A DNA stretch of 64,000 bases from Nitrospira sp. CR1.3 (lineage in GTDB: Bacteria; Nitrospirota; Nitrospiria; Nitrospirales; Nitrospiraceae), in assembly GCA_014055525.1 (NCBI GenBank), contig WIAH01000004.1:140975-204974 (forward strand), written 5' to 3'. The notes below the pieces were generated by a model that saw nothing but the letters and a program-made list of their open reading frames with translations, was not told where the DNA came from and searched no databases. Below are positions 55,026 to 63,415 of the stretch, piece by piece; within the stretch, counting starts at the first letter, position 1, and each line of letters begins with the position of its first letter. The position numbers were made by a program, and so were the translations under genes.

Positions 55026-55619
55026 CTATTGAATCTGGGAAAAGTCGAGTGAAAAACTGACTTCGCCGCCGTTGGCGGGAAAGACGGTCAACGTAGTGGC
55101 GGCTTTCGGATCGAAGTCGGCGTAGCCGAACGAGGCCACGACCTTGGCCTTGAATCGCGGACTCTCCGGCCAGGCGGCGCTGCGGTTGCCCTGCCCGTCG
55201 AACCGGACCGTGACCGGCTTGACGGTATGCCCTCCCTGATCGAGCACCATATAACTGTCCGCCGCGAAGGTCGGAAGGTCGCCGAAGATGACGGCGCTGA
55301 CCAACATCGTCTTACCTTCGAGCGCCTGCGCGATATCGGATTCGGCCGGGTCCATTCCACGCAACGCCATGTGGGTGGCCATGACTGAAAGCGCTCCGAG
55401 TTTGGTAATCAAGAACCCGCTGGGATGGAGATCGTCCGTGGCGCCGAATCGAACATAGAAGGCATCGGGAGGACTGTGCCGTCTGGCCGCTTCTTTCCCC
55501 TGCTCGATCGCGACCTGAATCTGTTCCGCGGTCGGGGCAACCTCAATCGCCATAACCGGCGAGAGGCCCGCCAGGACGAAGCAGACACCGACACCCAAGC
55601 ATCGGCCTTTCCTCATCAT
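55026..55619 (-). CDS. Exported protein of unknown function, 197 aa
   Basis: ATG 55619 (or the next codon) gives a signal peptide (CLGVGVCFVLAGLSPVMA, cleavage near residue 24). The mature part has strand-rich segments such as VRFGATDDLHPSGFLITKLG and TTLTVFPANGGEVSFSLDF. No family recognised. It is the first gene of a pair with cinA and is divergent from the cld-family gene. Confidence 0.7.
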   Translation of the reverse strand: MMRKGRCLGVGVCFVLAGLSPVMAIEVAPTAEQIQVAIEQGKEAARRHSPPDAFYVRFGATDDLHPSGFLITKLGALSVMATHMALRGMDPAESDIAQALEGKTMLVSAVIFGDLPTFAADSYMVLDQGGHTVKPVTVRFDGQGNRSAAWPESPRFKAKVVASFGYADFDPKAATTLTVFPANGGEVSFSLDFSQIQ

Positions 55620-55681
55620 GCAGGGGCAGTAACAGATCATGGTTGCTCTGTCAACGAGCGCAGCGAGGTTCCCCTGCCCCG

Positions 55682-55709
55682 TTGACAAAGCAAAACTCGA
55701 AGTGATAAA
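55682..55709 (+). promoter_or_regulatory. Probable promoter of the cld-family gene
   Basis: TTGACA (55682-55687), 16-nt spacer, GATAAA (55704-55709). Leader of about 55 nt ending in GGAGGAG before the ATG. Confidence 0.5.
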
Positions 55710-55769
55710 GACTGCAGTCCGCACGCTTAATCTGTTTTATCAAGACGTTATCGTTACACGGAGGAGTCC

Positions 55770-56492
55770 ATGGCAGGCCCCGAACAGCAAACGCCGCAGC
55801 AGCCCCCGAAACGCCAGTACGTCAACTTTGTGTTCTACAAGGTTGATCCCGCCTGGCGACGGCTCCCGGAGGACGAACGCACGAAAGGAAAGCAGGAGTT
55901 TATCCGGGCGATTGAAGACTATACCGGCAAAGTGCTGGTGATCGCCTATTCCGCGGTCGGTATCCGGGGCGATTGCGACATCATGCTCTGGCGTATCAGC
56001 TATGAACTCGAGCTCTTCCAGGAAATGAGCACCAAGATTATGGCGTCGGGACTGGGCAAGTATCTCTCGACTCCGTACTCCTACCTCTCCATGACCAAGC
56101 GCTCGATTTATGTCGACAACCACACGCACGAAGGACAGGAAAGCAAACGTCTCACCGTCGTGCCTGGCAGGGGCAAGTATATTTTCGTCTATCCGTTCCT
56201 GAAGACCCGCGAGTGGTTCCTGCTGACCAAAGCGGCCAGGCAGGGCATGATGGACGAACATATTGAAGTCGGGCACCGCTTCCCGTCCGTGAAGCTCAAC
56301 ACCACCTACTCGTTCGGCCTTGACGACCAGGAATGGGTCGTGGCCTTCGAAAGCGACAAGCCGGAAGATTTCCTGGATCTCGTGATGGCCCTGCGGGAAA
56401 CGGAAGGCTCCCGCTATACCCTGCGCGACACACCGATCTTCACCTGCATTCGCCGCAGCCTCAAAGAGACGCTCGACACACTCGGCGGCTAG
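55770..56492 (+). CDS. hemQ: Chlorite-dismutase-family heme protein, probably coproheme decarboxylase
   Basis: 240 residues with GGAGGAG upstream. The ferredoxin-like Cld fold is clear: YVNFVFYKVDPAWRRL, DCDIMLWRI, HIEVGHRF holding the likely proximal heme His, and NTTYSFGLDDQEWVVAFE. Where true chlorite dismutases have a distal Arg before YHSTGL, this protein reads VKLNTTYSFGL, resembling the coproheme decarboxylase (HemQ/ChdC) group more than NO2-producing Cld. The last step of the coproporphyrin route to heme is the likely role; true chlorite detoxification is less likely. Confidence 0.82.
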   Translation: MAGPEQQTPQQPPKRQYVNFVFYKVDPAWRRLPEDERTKGKQEFIRAIEDYTGKVLVIAYSAVGIRGDCDIMLWRISYELELFQEMSTKIMASGLGKYLSTPYSYLSMTKRSIYVDNHTHEGQESKRLTVVPGRGKYIFVYPFLKTREWFLLTKAARQGMMDEHIEVGHRFPSVKLNTTYSFGLDDQEWVVAFESDKPEDFLDLVMALRETEGSRYTLRDTPIFTCIRRSLKETLDTLGG

Positions 56493-56502
56493 AAAAAAGA
56501 CT

Positions 56503-56554
56503 AGGTTGAGGTTACGGCTGAGAAGAACCTGAACCTCAGCCTGAGCCTTAACCT
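56503..56554. repeat. Low-complexity imperfect hairpin (AGGTTNAGG units)
   Basis: AGGTTGAGG..GGCTGAG pairs with CTCAGCC..CCTTAACCT. Built from repeated AACCT/AGCCT words. Same word family as the spacer at 63404-63460. Lies between the cld-family gene and the next membrane protein gene. Confidence 0.6.
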
Positions 56555-56559
56555 TCAGA

Positions 56560-57216
56560 ATGCCTGGATCGTTCAACCCGCGCGCTGCTCTGCTTTCCGC
56601 ATTTCTGCCGGGACTCGGCCAGATCTCCCAATCCCGCTACCACGAAGGTGTATTCGCCTTCATCGTCACTCTCGTTCTTGTCGGACTCAGCATCGGCCTG
56701 GGCCGCATCTCCGGCCGGGCGGCCGAAGTGTTCTTCTTCATGCTCATGGCGCTTCCCTGGTGGGCGTTTCAAACCTACGATGCCTATTTGGGGCCGAGCT
56801 CGGAGCAATCGAGCCGGCTCCGCACATGGCGTCGGCTGTGGCAGGAAGGCCATGACATACGTTTCCTCGGCTTGCTCCTCGTGATCAGCGCGCTGAACGA
56901 CACCTGGATCATCCTCAAGAACCTCGACTATCTGCTCCCCTTCTACTGCGCCAAACCGGACGGTTTCGCCGGCTTTGCGACGAAAGCCATCTCTCCGGCA
57001 CTGCATCTGACCGTCGGCTATGGCTTCATGAAGCTCACGCGCTGGTCCCTGTTCTTGTATCTGGTCTATGCCGCCTACGGCTTCACCAACGGCATCGTCA
57101 ACCTGACCTGCTTCGGGCCAGGCCGCATCCGGAATACGCTGTTGCTCGCCATCGTGCTTTCCACGGTGTATATCCTCTGGCGCCGAAAGGTTCTGCTGGA
57201 ACAGCGGTCGGTCTAG
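56560..57216 (+). CDS. Integral membrane protein of unknown function, 218 aa
   Basis: Five or six hydrophobic segments: ALLSAFLPGLGQI, GVFAFIVTLVLVGLSIGLG, VFFFMLMALPWWAFQTY, FLGLLLVISALNDTWIIL, LFLYLVYAAYGFTNGIVNL and TLLLAIVLSTVYILW. The opening FLPGLGQISQSRYHEG is like the start of TM2-type and related small membrane proteins. No family assigned. Ribosome site weak. Confidence 0.75.
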   Translation: MPGSFNPRAALLSAFLPGLGQISQSRYHEGVFAFIVTLVLVGLSIGLGRISGRAAEVFFFMLMALPWWAFQTYDAYLGPSSEQSSRLRTWRRLWQEGHDIRFLGLLLVISALNDTWIILKNLDYLLPFYCAKPDGFAGFATKAISPALHLTVGYGFMKLTRWSLFLYLVYAAYGFTNGIVNLTCFGPGRIRNTLLLAIVLSTVYILWRRKVLLEQRSV

Positions 57217-57297
57217 TTTGGCTGGTTTGTCTGGTTAATTTGGTTGAATGACCGAGGCAACAAAACAAACCAAAAGAACTAAACAAACCAGCCAAAC
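57216..57297. repeat. Inverted repeat with perfect 15-bp arms (GTTTGGCTGGTTTGT)
   Basis: Arm 57216-57230 pairs exactly with 57283-57297; the 52-bp interior is itself made of GGTT/AACC words. It starts at the stop codon of the membrane protein gene. Could act as a long-stem terminator, but no T-run follows. Confidence 0.75.
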
Positions 57298-57387
57298 GAG
57301 ATAGACCACCCGCTTTGACAGGTGAAATGCACGTATGGTACCTCTAAAGGACCGTGGGTGACGTTTTCATCAACTTCGGTCACCACT

Positions 57388-57600
57388 ATGTCCGACAATA
57401 ACGCCCTCTATGCCATACGGCATGCCGACGGGTCGGTCAGCCTCTACATCGACGAGGATTATGCGATGGAGCGCGGGGTAAACCCGGCGACGCTCACGCG
57501 CGTCGAGATCCCGAGAGAGTTGTTCGTCAGCGGCACGGTTCAGCAGGTTCGGGAATACGTCGCCACCTATCTGGAAACGCAGCGTACAGGAACAGCCTAG
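57388..57600 (+). CDS. Small protein of unknown function, 70 aa
   Basis: ATG 57388. Sequence begins MSDNNALYAIRHADGSVSLY and is acidic with a strand-turn-strand start and a helical end (VQQVREYVATYLETQ). No close ribosome site, but the leader has a GTGGGTGAC/GTCACCAC inverted repeat (57355-57387) immediately before the start that could control translation. Its stop is 5 bp before the next gene. Confidence 0.6.
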   Translation: MSDNNALYAIRHADGSVSLYIDEDYAMERGVNPATLTRVEIPRELFVSGTVQQVREYVATYLETQRTGTA

Positions 57601-57605
57601 CCACA

Positions 57606-58793
57606 ATGGTGACAGCCACGACATCCCCGCTCACTCCCGGTATGATCGAATCCGTCATCAATGCGCTGCCCATTCAAGCGCGGATCATGCTGCATTTGAT
57701 TCTCCTCCAGCATTTTGACGTCACGGATGAAGAAATCAACTACATGACCATGGACCGGCCGGATCCACGCTGCGTCGCGGGAACGAAACCGACCTACAAC
57801 ATTCTGACGCAAGAAGCGATCAAGGCCGTGCGGGATAAGCGGGACCAGTATCTCCGGCACGTGCGCCTCAAACGCGAGCGGACCTGGTTGCAGTGCGAAT
57901 GCCTGAAAAACCTGTTACAGGGGCGTGTCGCCATGGCGGATCGCGCCGCCCATCTGCTGGCCACACGTTACAATCTCGCGACTGACGCCATCGATTCGCT
58001 GAAAGCGGAGGCCCGCACCGCCCTGTACAAGCCGGCGGTCCGCGCGTTGGACCAGCGATGGGAGGCAGGGGAGATTTCGACGGAGGACTATCAGCAGCAA
58101 CGACTCGCCATCGAAATGCAGGCACAGCTTCGTCTCGCCGAGCGATACCGCAAACGGCTTGATCTCGCGGAGCGGGAACGGCACACGGCGGACTACTCCT
58201 CTCTGCAAGATCATGAGATCGCTCATATCTGGGGCATTCCGGCCGGAAGTCTGGCGGCGCGCAAAGTCAAACATATGACCCTGTTCCTGCAGGGACTGCA
58301 GGCCGCGTTGCAGGAACCAGCCCGGACATCCGGGTCAAGCGTCCCTCCGCTGGATCTGTGGAAGGAGACCTTCACTGTCCTGGCCACACGACCGGTCGAA
58401 CGGTCGCGTTCCACCTACGATGGATTGGAACAGACGGAGGCCAACCTCATCGAACGACTGACCTTGCTGGCCTGGGGCGGCATCGGTGAGGATGTCGAAA
58501 CAAAATTTTGGCTCTCGATGGTCCAGGGAGGCAGCAGCAACGCAGTGCACTCGGAAGTTACGCGAAACCTCTTCGGAATTCAGCGGCTGGCGGCGATTCT
58601 CGGCGACCTGGATCTGTCACCGGAGTCGCTCGACCAAGTCCTGCTCGCCCGCGCCACACCGAAACCACGCGATGAACAGGTTGAGTTGCTGGAGAAGAAG
58701 CCGACCGACCCGACGAACGATATGAGAGAGCACGTGCTCAAGAGTATGTTCGGCGAGCAGCACCCTGACTTGTACGGCGGCGGTAAATGGTGA
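57606..58793 (+). CDS. Unknown cytoplasmic protein, 395 aa, helical
   Basis: ATG start 5 bp after the 70-residue gene, so co-transcribed. Predicted mostly alpha-helical with a possible coiled coil around residues 150-200 (QQQRLAIEMQAQLRLAERYRKRLDLAERERH). A conserved-looking C-terminal half includes LTLLAWGGIGEDVETKFWLS and ends HPDLYGGGKW. No signal or membrane segment, no recognised catalytic motif. Family not identified. Confidence 0.7.
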   Translation: MVTATTSPLTPGMIESVINALPIQARIMLHLILLQHFDVTDEEINYMTMDRPDPRCVAGTKPTYNILTQEAIKAVRDKRDQYLRHVRLKRERTWLQCECLKNLLQGRVAMADRAAHLLATRYNLATDAIDSLKAEARTALYKPAVRALDQRWEAGEISTEDYQQQRLAIEMQAQLRLAERYRKRLDLAERERHTADYSSLQDHEIAHIWGIPAGSLAARKVKHMTLFLQGLQAALQEPARTSGSSVPPLDLWKETFTVLATRPVERSRSTYDGLEQTEANLIERLTLLAWGGIGEDVETKFWLSMVQGGSSNAVHSEVTRNLFGIQRLAAILGDLDLSPESLDQVLLARATPKPRDEQVELLEKKPTDPTNDMREHVLKSMFGEQHPDLYGGGKW

Positions 58794-58824
58794 CGGTCTC
58801 ATAACCTGCACGATCGGCCCGCGC

Positions 58825-58830
58825 TATAAT
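58825..58830 (+). promoter_or_regulatory. Consensus -10 box before the OB-fold gene
   Basis: TATAAT, 16-21 bp before the start codon region. No good -35 at the right distance. Implies a very short leader with GGAGG directly after the transcript start. Confidence 0.45.
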
Positions 58831-58845
58831 ACATATATAGGAGGC

Positions 58846-59283
58846 ATGATGCGATTTCATTTGCGACATTCGCAGCGTTTCGCACAACGTCTCGCTTCTT
58901 GGATCGGTTCTGCCGTTCTTCTTCTGGCGCCCGCTCTCTCTCCGGATACCGCATCTGCCTCAGGCCTGTTGGACCTCGCGGATTTGATCTCGCATCCCGA
59001 GCAATACGACCGCCAGGAAGTCGTTGTCTCCGGGGAAGTCACCAACGTGCAGCTCGCCACCAATCGGCAGGGTCAGCCGGCGTACGGGTTCCTGCTCAAA
59101 GACCACGCAGGCACGGTGAAGGTGATCGGCCTCGGCCAGGTTGAAGTACGGGAAGGCGATCAGGTCATCGTCGAGGGAATCTTTACCAGGCTTCGGCAGG
59201 CGGGCCGCACGATTATCTACAATGAGATTAAAGCCCTCTCGATCAAGTCGTTGAACCGGCTGAATCCGGATTTGGTCGGGTAG
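58846..59283 (+). CDS. Exported OB-fold protein, 145 aa
   Basis: Starts at ATG 58846 or, better spaced from GGAGG, ATG 58849. Signal peptide to about residue 38 (SWIGSAVLLLAPALSPDTASA). The rest (VVVSGEVTNVQLATNRQG, YGFLLKDHAGTVKVIGLG, GDQVIVEGIFTRLRQAGRT) is a single OB fold of the nucleic-acid-binding/tRNA-anticodon type found in periplasmic proteins. Ligand unknown. Confidence 0.78.
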   Translation: MMRFHLRHSQRFAQRLASWIGSAVLLLAPALSPDTASASGLLDLADLISHPEQYDRQEVVVSGEVTNVQLATNRQGQPAYGFLLKDHAGTVKVIGLGQVEVREGDQVIVEGIFTRLRQAGRTIIYNEIKALSIKSLNRLNPDLVG

Positions 59284-59369
59284 GACGGTTTGGTTGGTTT
59301 ATTCGGTTTGTTTTGTTTGGTTGGTTGGAAACAAGATGAACTAAACTAAACAAACCAAACAAACAAAAG
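59284..59369. repeat. Low-complexity imperfect inverted repeat (GGTTT / AAACC words)
   Basis: The left side is GTTTGGTTGGTTTATTCGG-like and the right side CTAAACTAAACAAACCAAAC-like; arms pair imperfectly. Same word composition as 57216-57297. Located after the OB-fold gene stop. Confidence 0.6.
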
Positions 59370-59375
59370 ACACTT

Positions 59376-59402
59376 CCCGTCACGCGCTAAGCGCGTGACG
59401 GG
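59376..59402 (-). terminator. Rho-independent terminator of the SDR gene, stop codon in loop
   Basis: CCCGTCACGCGC / GCGCGTGACGGG, perfect 12-bp stem with a 3-nt loop. On the minus strand it is followed by AAGTGTCTTTTGTTTG. The TAG stop of the SDR gene (59389-59387) lies across the stem-loop junction. Confidence 0.75.
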
Positions 59403-60259
59403 AGTTTCAGCACCTTCGTCAATATCCAATCCTGCACCCGATCCGGCAGCCACTTCACCATCAGCGCTCGAATGTTCGCGTCCGTCCCCACCAGATAGCG
59501 TGTCTTCGGGCGAGCGGCGGTCAAGGCATGGAGCACCGCCTGCACGACCGGTTCCGGAGGGATCGCCCGCCTGGCCGCCTGATTCACCGCCTCCTTCACT
59601 CTCTCTACCAGTTCGCCGTAGAGCGCGTGAGCCTCCGCACCGGCTGACTCTGCGATCTCATCGCCGGCATGCAGCGATTTTTCCCAAATGGGGGTCGCAA
59701 TCGCGCCTGGCTCGATGATCGAGACCTGAATCCCCCAGCCTTGAAGCTCCAAGCGCAACGCATCGGTCAGCGATTCCAACGCATACTTCGAAGCGGAATA
59801 GGGGCCCATGACGGGCATGGTCCCGCGTCCCGCAATCGAGCCCATGTTCACGATGCGTCCGCGCGCCGCCCGCAGCAACGGCAGAAACGCCTGCGTCACG
59901 GCGATCTGCCCGATCACATTGACCTCAAGCTGCTTGCGCAGAGCCTCGATCGGAATGACTTCGAGCGGGCTGCCGATGGCGATGCCGGCGTTATTCACCA
60001 GACCGCTCAACCCCGATTGGCCCACGGCCTCGCCGACGATCCCTGCGGCTCGACGAATCGACCCGGCGTCGGTGACGTCCAGTTGGAGCGGAACGATCCC
60101 CTTCCCTCCCTCGCGGCGGAGCGCTTCGCCTGCTTCGAGATGCCTCACGCCGGCAAACACGGTCATCCCATGCTTCGCGCAGCCCAACGCGCAGGCTGCG
60201 CCGATGCCGGTTGAAGCGCCTGTGATCACGGTGAAGCGAATCAGAGATCCGAGATCCAT
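59387..60259 (-). CDS. Short-chain dehydrogenase/reductase
   Basis: 290 residues from ATG 60259 with GAGGTGA upstream. Classical SDR: TGASTGIGAACALG near residue 10, VNNAGIAIGSPL near 85, catalytic YSASKYAL near 153. A C-terminal extension (KTRYLVGTDANIRALMVKWLPDRVQDW, in parts) is typical of SDRs acting on retinol-like or lipid substrates. Substrate not predictable. Confidence 0.88.
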   Translation of the reverse strand: MDLGSLIRFTVITGASTGIGAACALGCAKHGMTVFAGVRHLEAGEALRREGGKGIVPLQLDVTDAGSIRRAAGIVGEAVGQSGLSGLVNNAGIAIGSPLEVIPIEALRKQLEVNVIGQIAVTQAFLPLLRAARGRIVNMGSIAGRGTMPVMGPYSASKYALESLTDALRLELQGWGIQVSIIEPGAIATPIWEKSLHAGDEIAESAGAEAHALYGELVERVKEAVNQAARRAIPPEPVVQAVLHALTAARPKTRYLVGTDANIRALMVKWLPDRVQDWILTKVLKLPSRA

Positions 60260-60321
60260 ATTCACCTCATTCCCCTTGAAATAGACCGGCGGATTGTAAC
60301 AGAAACTTAACAATGACGACC

Positions 60322-60350
60322 TTGACAGCCCTCTGGACATTCTTTATGGT
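60322..60350 (+). promoter_or_regulatory. Sigma70-type promoter of the ppx operon
   Basis: TTGACA (60322-60327), 17-nt spacer, TATGGT (60345-60350). Leader of about 77 nt to the ATG at 60434. Confidence 0.65.
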
Positions 60351-60433
60351 TTTTTGCCGTGGCTTCCGGAAGCTATTCCTCAATTGTGGGTTTGATATCA
60401 ACTTGTAAACGTTCAACTTTTTACTGTTTCTGA

Positions 60434-61984
60434 ATGACCAAGATCGCCGTCATCGATATCGGAACCAACTCCATTCATATGGTGTTGGCCGAGGTGCAAC
60501 CGGATGGAAGCTACAAGATTCTCGACCGGTTCAAAGACACCGCCCGGCTGGGCAACGGGGCCTTTGAGACCCAGCGTCTCTCCAGCGAAGCCATCGGCAG
60601 AGGATTGGACGTCCTTCGGCAGCTCGTGACGCTCGCCAGAAACAAGGGCTATGACCGCATGATTGCCGTCGCGACCAGCGCCGTGCGCGAAGCGAAGAAC
60701 GGCGGCGACTTTATCGATCTGGTGGCGAAGCAAACCGGCCTCAAGGTACGGGTCATCTCCGGGAATGAAGAGGCGCGGCTGATCTTTCTGGGCGTCAAGA
60801 ACAGCGTGCCCATGACCGAGCAACCGGCCCTCGCCGTCGATGTGGGCGGAGGATCGGTCGAGCTCATGGTCGGCAACCGGGAACAGCTGTTCCATGTGAA
60901 AAGTCTCAAGCTCGGAGCCATCAGACTTGCCGATCAGTTCCTCAAGCGCACGCCGCCGTCGGACGGCATGTTGCGCTCCCTTGACGATCTCGTCACGACG
61001 CAGTTGAAGACGGCGTTGGACTCGTTCAAGACCAAGCGGTTTGACTCGCTGATCGCGACCTCCGGCATGGCCGGCAATCTTGCCGAAGTGATTCACCTGA
61101 AAAAAACCGGACGACCCCTGCCCCAGCTGAACCTGGCCACGGTCTCCCTCAAGGACGTGAAGGAAATCGAGCTGGAACTGCGGCGCTCGACGATCAAGGA
61201 ACGGCTGGCGATTCCTGGACTGGACGTGAAGCGCGTCGATACCCTCTTCCCCGCGGCCATCGTGCTGCGCCACCTGATGGAACTCTCGGGGCGGGACGAA
61301 CTGGTCCTCTGCGACAAGGCCATCCGCGAGGGGATGATTTACGATTACATCGTCCGTCACAAGGAACGGCTTAAGGCCGAGGCGGAAATTCCGGACTTGC
61401 GCCGCCGGAACGTGATGGCGTTCGCCCGCCGCTGTCAGGCTCCCGAAGTCCATAGTCTCCACGTGGCGAGCTTGGCGCTTCGCTTATTCGATCAAACCAA
61501 GCGCCTGCACGGCCTGGGAAACAGCGAGCGGGATTGGCTCGAGTATGCCGCGATCCTCCATGACATCGGCTATCACATCAACGAGCGTCAACACCACAAA
61601 CACGCCTATTACCTCATCACGCACAGCGATGTCGGCGGCCTCTCGGCGGATGAACTTCAGGTCATCGCCAATGTCGCCCGTTATCATCGCCGCGCCTTGC
61701 CCCAGGCAAAGCATGAAGGCTTCACGGCCCTGCCTGCGAGATTCCAACGCGTGGTCCGGGTCCTCTCGTCGTTGCTCCGCATCGCCGACGGCCTCGACCG
61801 CACGCACTTTTCGGTCGTCCGATCCGTCGACGTCAGAGTCGGCGCGACCGTCAGAATCACGGCCCATGTGGCGGGCGATGCCGAACTGGAGGCCTGGGCG
61901 GCCAGAGGGCGCGCCGACCTGTTTGAACGGGTATTCCGCCGGCGGGTACAATTCACCCTGTCGCCTCAAGAGGACGCCGCATGA
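60434..61984 (+). CDS. ppx: Exopolyphosphatase / guanosine pentaphosphatase with C-terminal HD domain
   Basis: 516 residues. ASKHA-type Ppx/GppA domain 1-305 with VIDIGTNSIHMVLAEV, VATSAVREAKNGGDF and AVDVGGGSVELMVG. The C-terminal HD-like domain (about 320-500) has VHSLHVASLALRLFDQ, AILHDIGYHINERQHHKHAYYL and ARYHRRALPQ. It removes terminal phosphate from polyphosphate or pppGpp. The stop overlaps the start of the first thymidylate-kinase-like gene (ATGA). Confidence 0.92.
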   Translation: MTKIAVIDIGTNSIHMVLAEVQPDGSYKILDRFKDTARLGNGAFETQRLSSEAIGRGLDVLRQLVTLARNKGYDRMIAVATSAVREAKNGGDFIDLVAKQTGLKVRVISGNEEARLIFLGVKNSVPMTEQPALAVDVGGGSVELMVGNREQLFHVKSLKLGAIRLADQFLKRTPPSDGMLRSLDDLVTTQLKTALDSFKTKRFDSLIATSGMAGNLAEVIHLKKTGRPLPQLNLATVSLKDVKEIELELRRSTIKERLAIPGLDVKRVDTLFPAAIVLRHLMELSGRDELVLCDKAIREGMIYDYIVRHKERLKAEAEIPDLRRRNVMAFARRCQAPEVHSLHVASLALRLFDQTKRLHGLGNSERDWLEYAAILHDIGYHINERQHHKHAYYLITHSDVGGLSADELQVIANVARYHRRALPQAKHEGFTALPARFQRVVRVLSSLLRIADGLDRTHFSVVRSVDVRVGATVRITAHVAGDAELEAWAARGRADLFERVFRRRVQFTLSPQEDAA

Positions 61985-62730
61985 CGGATCAGACACCATC
62001 GTCCACCGCGCCCCATCCGTACCCCGGCAAATTGATCATCGTCGAGGGCATCGACGGATCGGGAAAAAGCACGCAGCTGTTGCTGCTTCATAAGTGGCTC
62101 GAATCCAAAGGTCACAAAGTGTTCTTCACCGAATGGAATTCTTCCAATCTGGTCAAGGACACGACCAAGCGCGGCAAGAAGAACAAAAGCCTGACCCCCA
62201 CGACATTCAGCCTGCTGCACGCCACCGACTTCGCCAGCCGGCTCTATCACGAAATTCTTCCGCCCCTCAAAGCCGGCATGCTCGTCCTGGCCGACCGGTA
62301 CATGTACACCGCCTTTGCGCGAGACGTAGTCCGGGGCGTGTCGCCCGAATGGGTGCGGAAGCTGTACAGTTTTGCCATCCGTCCGGATATGGCCTTTTAC
62401 TTCAAAGTCCCGATCGAGGTGGCGATCTCCCGCCTGCTCGGCGGCACACGCGGGCAGTTCAAGTATTACGAAGCCGGAATGGACATGAATCTGAGCCAGG
62501 ATGTCACCGAGAGCTTCCGAATCTTTCAGTCGAGGATTCTGTCCCAGTACGACAAAATCGTGGACGAATATCAGCTCATCACGATGGATGCCACGAAAGA
62601 CATCGCCGCGCAGCAGGACGCGATGCGGCAACTCGTGGACGAAGCATTGAAAGAGTACAAACCAAGACGGGGAACCCATGGTCGACGCTCACTATTTTGG
62701 CGACGGTTTGACGTACCTAAATCCGAGTGA
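61981..62730 (+). CDS. Thymidylate-kinase-like P-loop protein 1
   Basis: 249 residues. Intact P-loop GIDGSGKST near residue 24 and the DRY motif in LVLADRYMYTAFARD near 100, as in dTMP kinase. The TMK hallmark TREPGGT after strand 2 is replaced by FTEWNSSNLVKD, and the protein is about 40 residues longer than usual TMK. Substrate may therefore not be dTMP. Overlaps ppx by 4 nt and the next paralogue by 53 nt. Confidence 0.8.
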   Translation: MTDQTPSSTAPHPYPGKLIIVEGIDGSGKSTQLLLLHKWLESKGHKVFFTEWNSSNLVKDTTKRGKKNKSLTPTTFSLLHATDFASRLYHEILPPLKAGMLVLADRYMYTAFARDVVRGVSPEWVRKLYSFAIRPDMAFYFKVPIEVAISRLLGGTRGQFKYYEAGMDMNLSQDVTESFRIFQSRILSQYDKIVDEYQLITMDATKDIAAQQDAMRQLVDEALKEYKPRRGTHGRRSLFWRRFDVPKSE

Positions 62731-63415
62731 CCTCAAGGGCAAGCTGATCGCCATTGAAGGCACGGACGGAGTCGGCCGCTCGACGCACATCGAAATGTTG
62801 CAGGAATGGCTCGAGGTGCAGGGCTACGGGGTGATCACCACCGGTTGGACCAGATCCAATCTGATGTCCAAGACCATCGAAGTCGCCAAAGAAGGCAACA
62901 TCATCGATCGCTGGTCGCTGAGCCTCCTCTACGCCACGGACTTTGCCGATCGCCTGGAGCATCAGATCATCCCGGCGCTCCGCTCCGGCTTTATCGTCCT
63001 GGCCGACCGCTACATCTATACGGCCTTCGCCCGGGACTTCGTCCGCAGCAGCGACCGAAAATGGATTCGCAACGTCTTCGGGTTCGCCCTGGTGCCGGAC
63101 CTGGTCTGCTATCTCCGCATCGACGTGGAGACGCTTGTGCTGCGCGTGATCGAAACCAAGGCCATGAACTATTGGGAATCCGGGATGGATCTTCGCCTGG
63201 GAGCCGATCTCTACGACAGTTTCAAGAAATATCAGTCGCTCCTGATCGAGGAGTTCGACAAAATGGCGGAGGAGTTCAAGTTCGAGGTGGTGGATGCCCG
63301 GAAATCGCCGGAAGAAATTCAAGACGAACTACAAAGCAAGATTCAGCAGCTCCTGACCCAAGGGGGGCTCGCGCGCACGGTTCCGACCCATGCCGGTGAA
63401 GTGGGTTCAGGCTAA
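62678..63415 (+). CDS. Thymidylate-kinase-like P-loop protein 2 (P-loop Lys replaced by Arg)
   Basis: 245 residues. Clearly paralogous to its upstream neighbour (LVLADRYIYTAFARDFVR versus LVLADRYMYTAFARDVVR). The P-loop reads GTDGVGRST: the invariant Lys is Arg, which normally cripples nucleotide phosphoryl transfer. TREPGGT is also absent (TTGWTRSNLMSK). Tail helical. The 53-nt overlap implies coupled synthesis and possibly a heterodimer with a regulatory second subunit. Confidence 0.8.
   Translation: MVDAHYFGDGLTYLNPSDLKGKLIAIEGTDGVGRSTHIEMLQEWLEVQGYGVITTGWTRSNLMSKTIEVAKEGNIIDRWSLSLLYATDFADRLEHQIIPALRSGFIVLADRYIYTAFARDFVRSSDRKWIRNVFGFALVPDLVCYLRIDVETLVLRVIETKAMNYWESGMDLRLGADLYDSFKKYQSLLIEEFDKMAEEFKFEVVDARKSPEEIQDELQSKIQQLLTQGGLARTVPTHAGEVGSG

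Noticed and set aside
57314..57347. Promoter starting with TTGACA before the 70-residue gene
   Set aside because: The -35 is perfect but no acceptable -10 lies at 15-19 nt.
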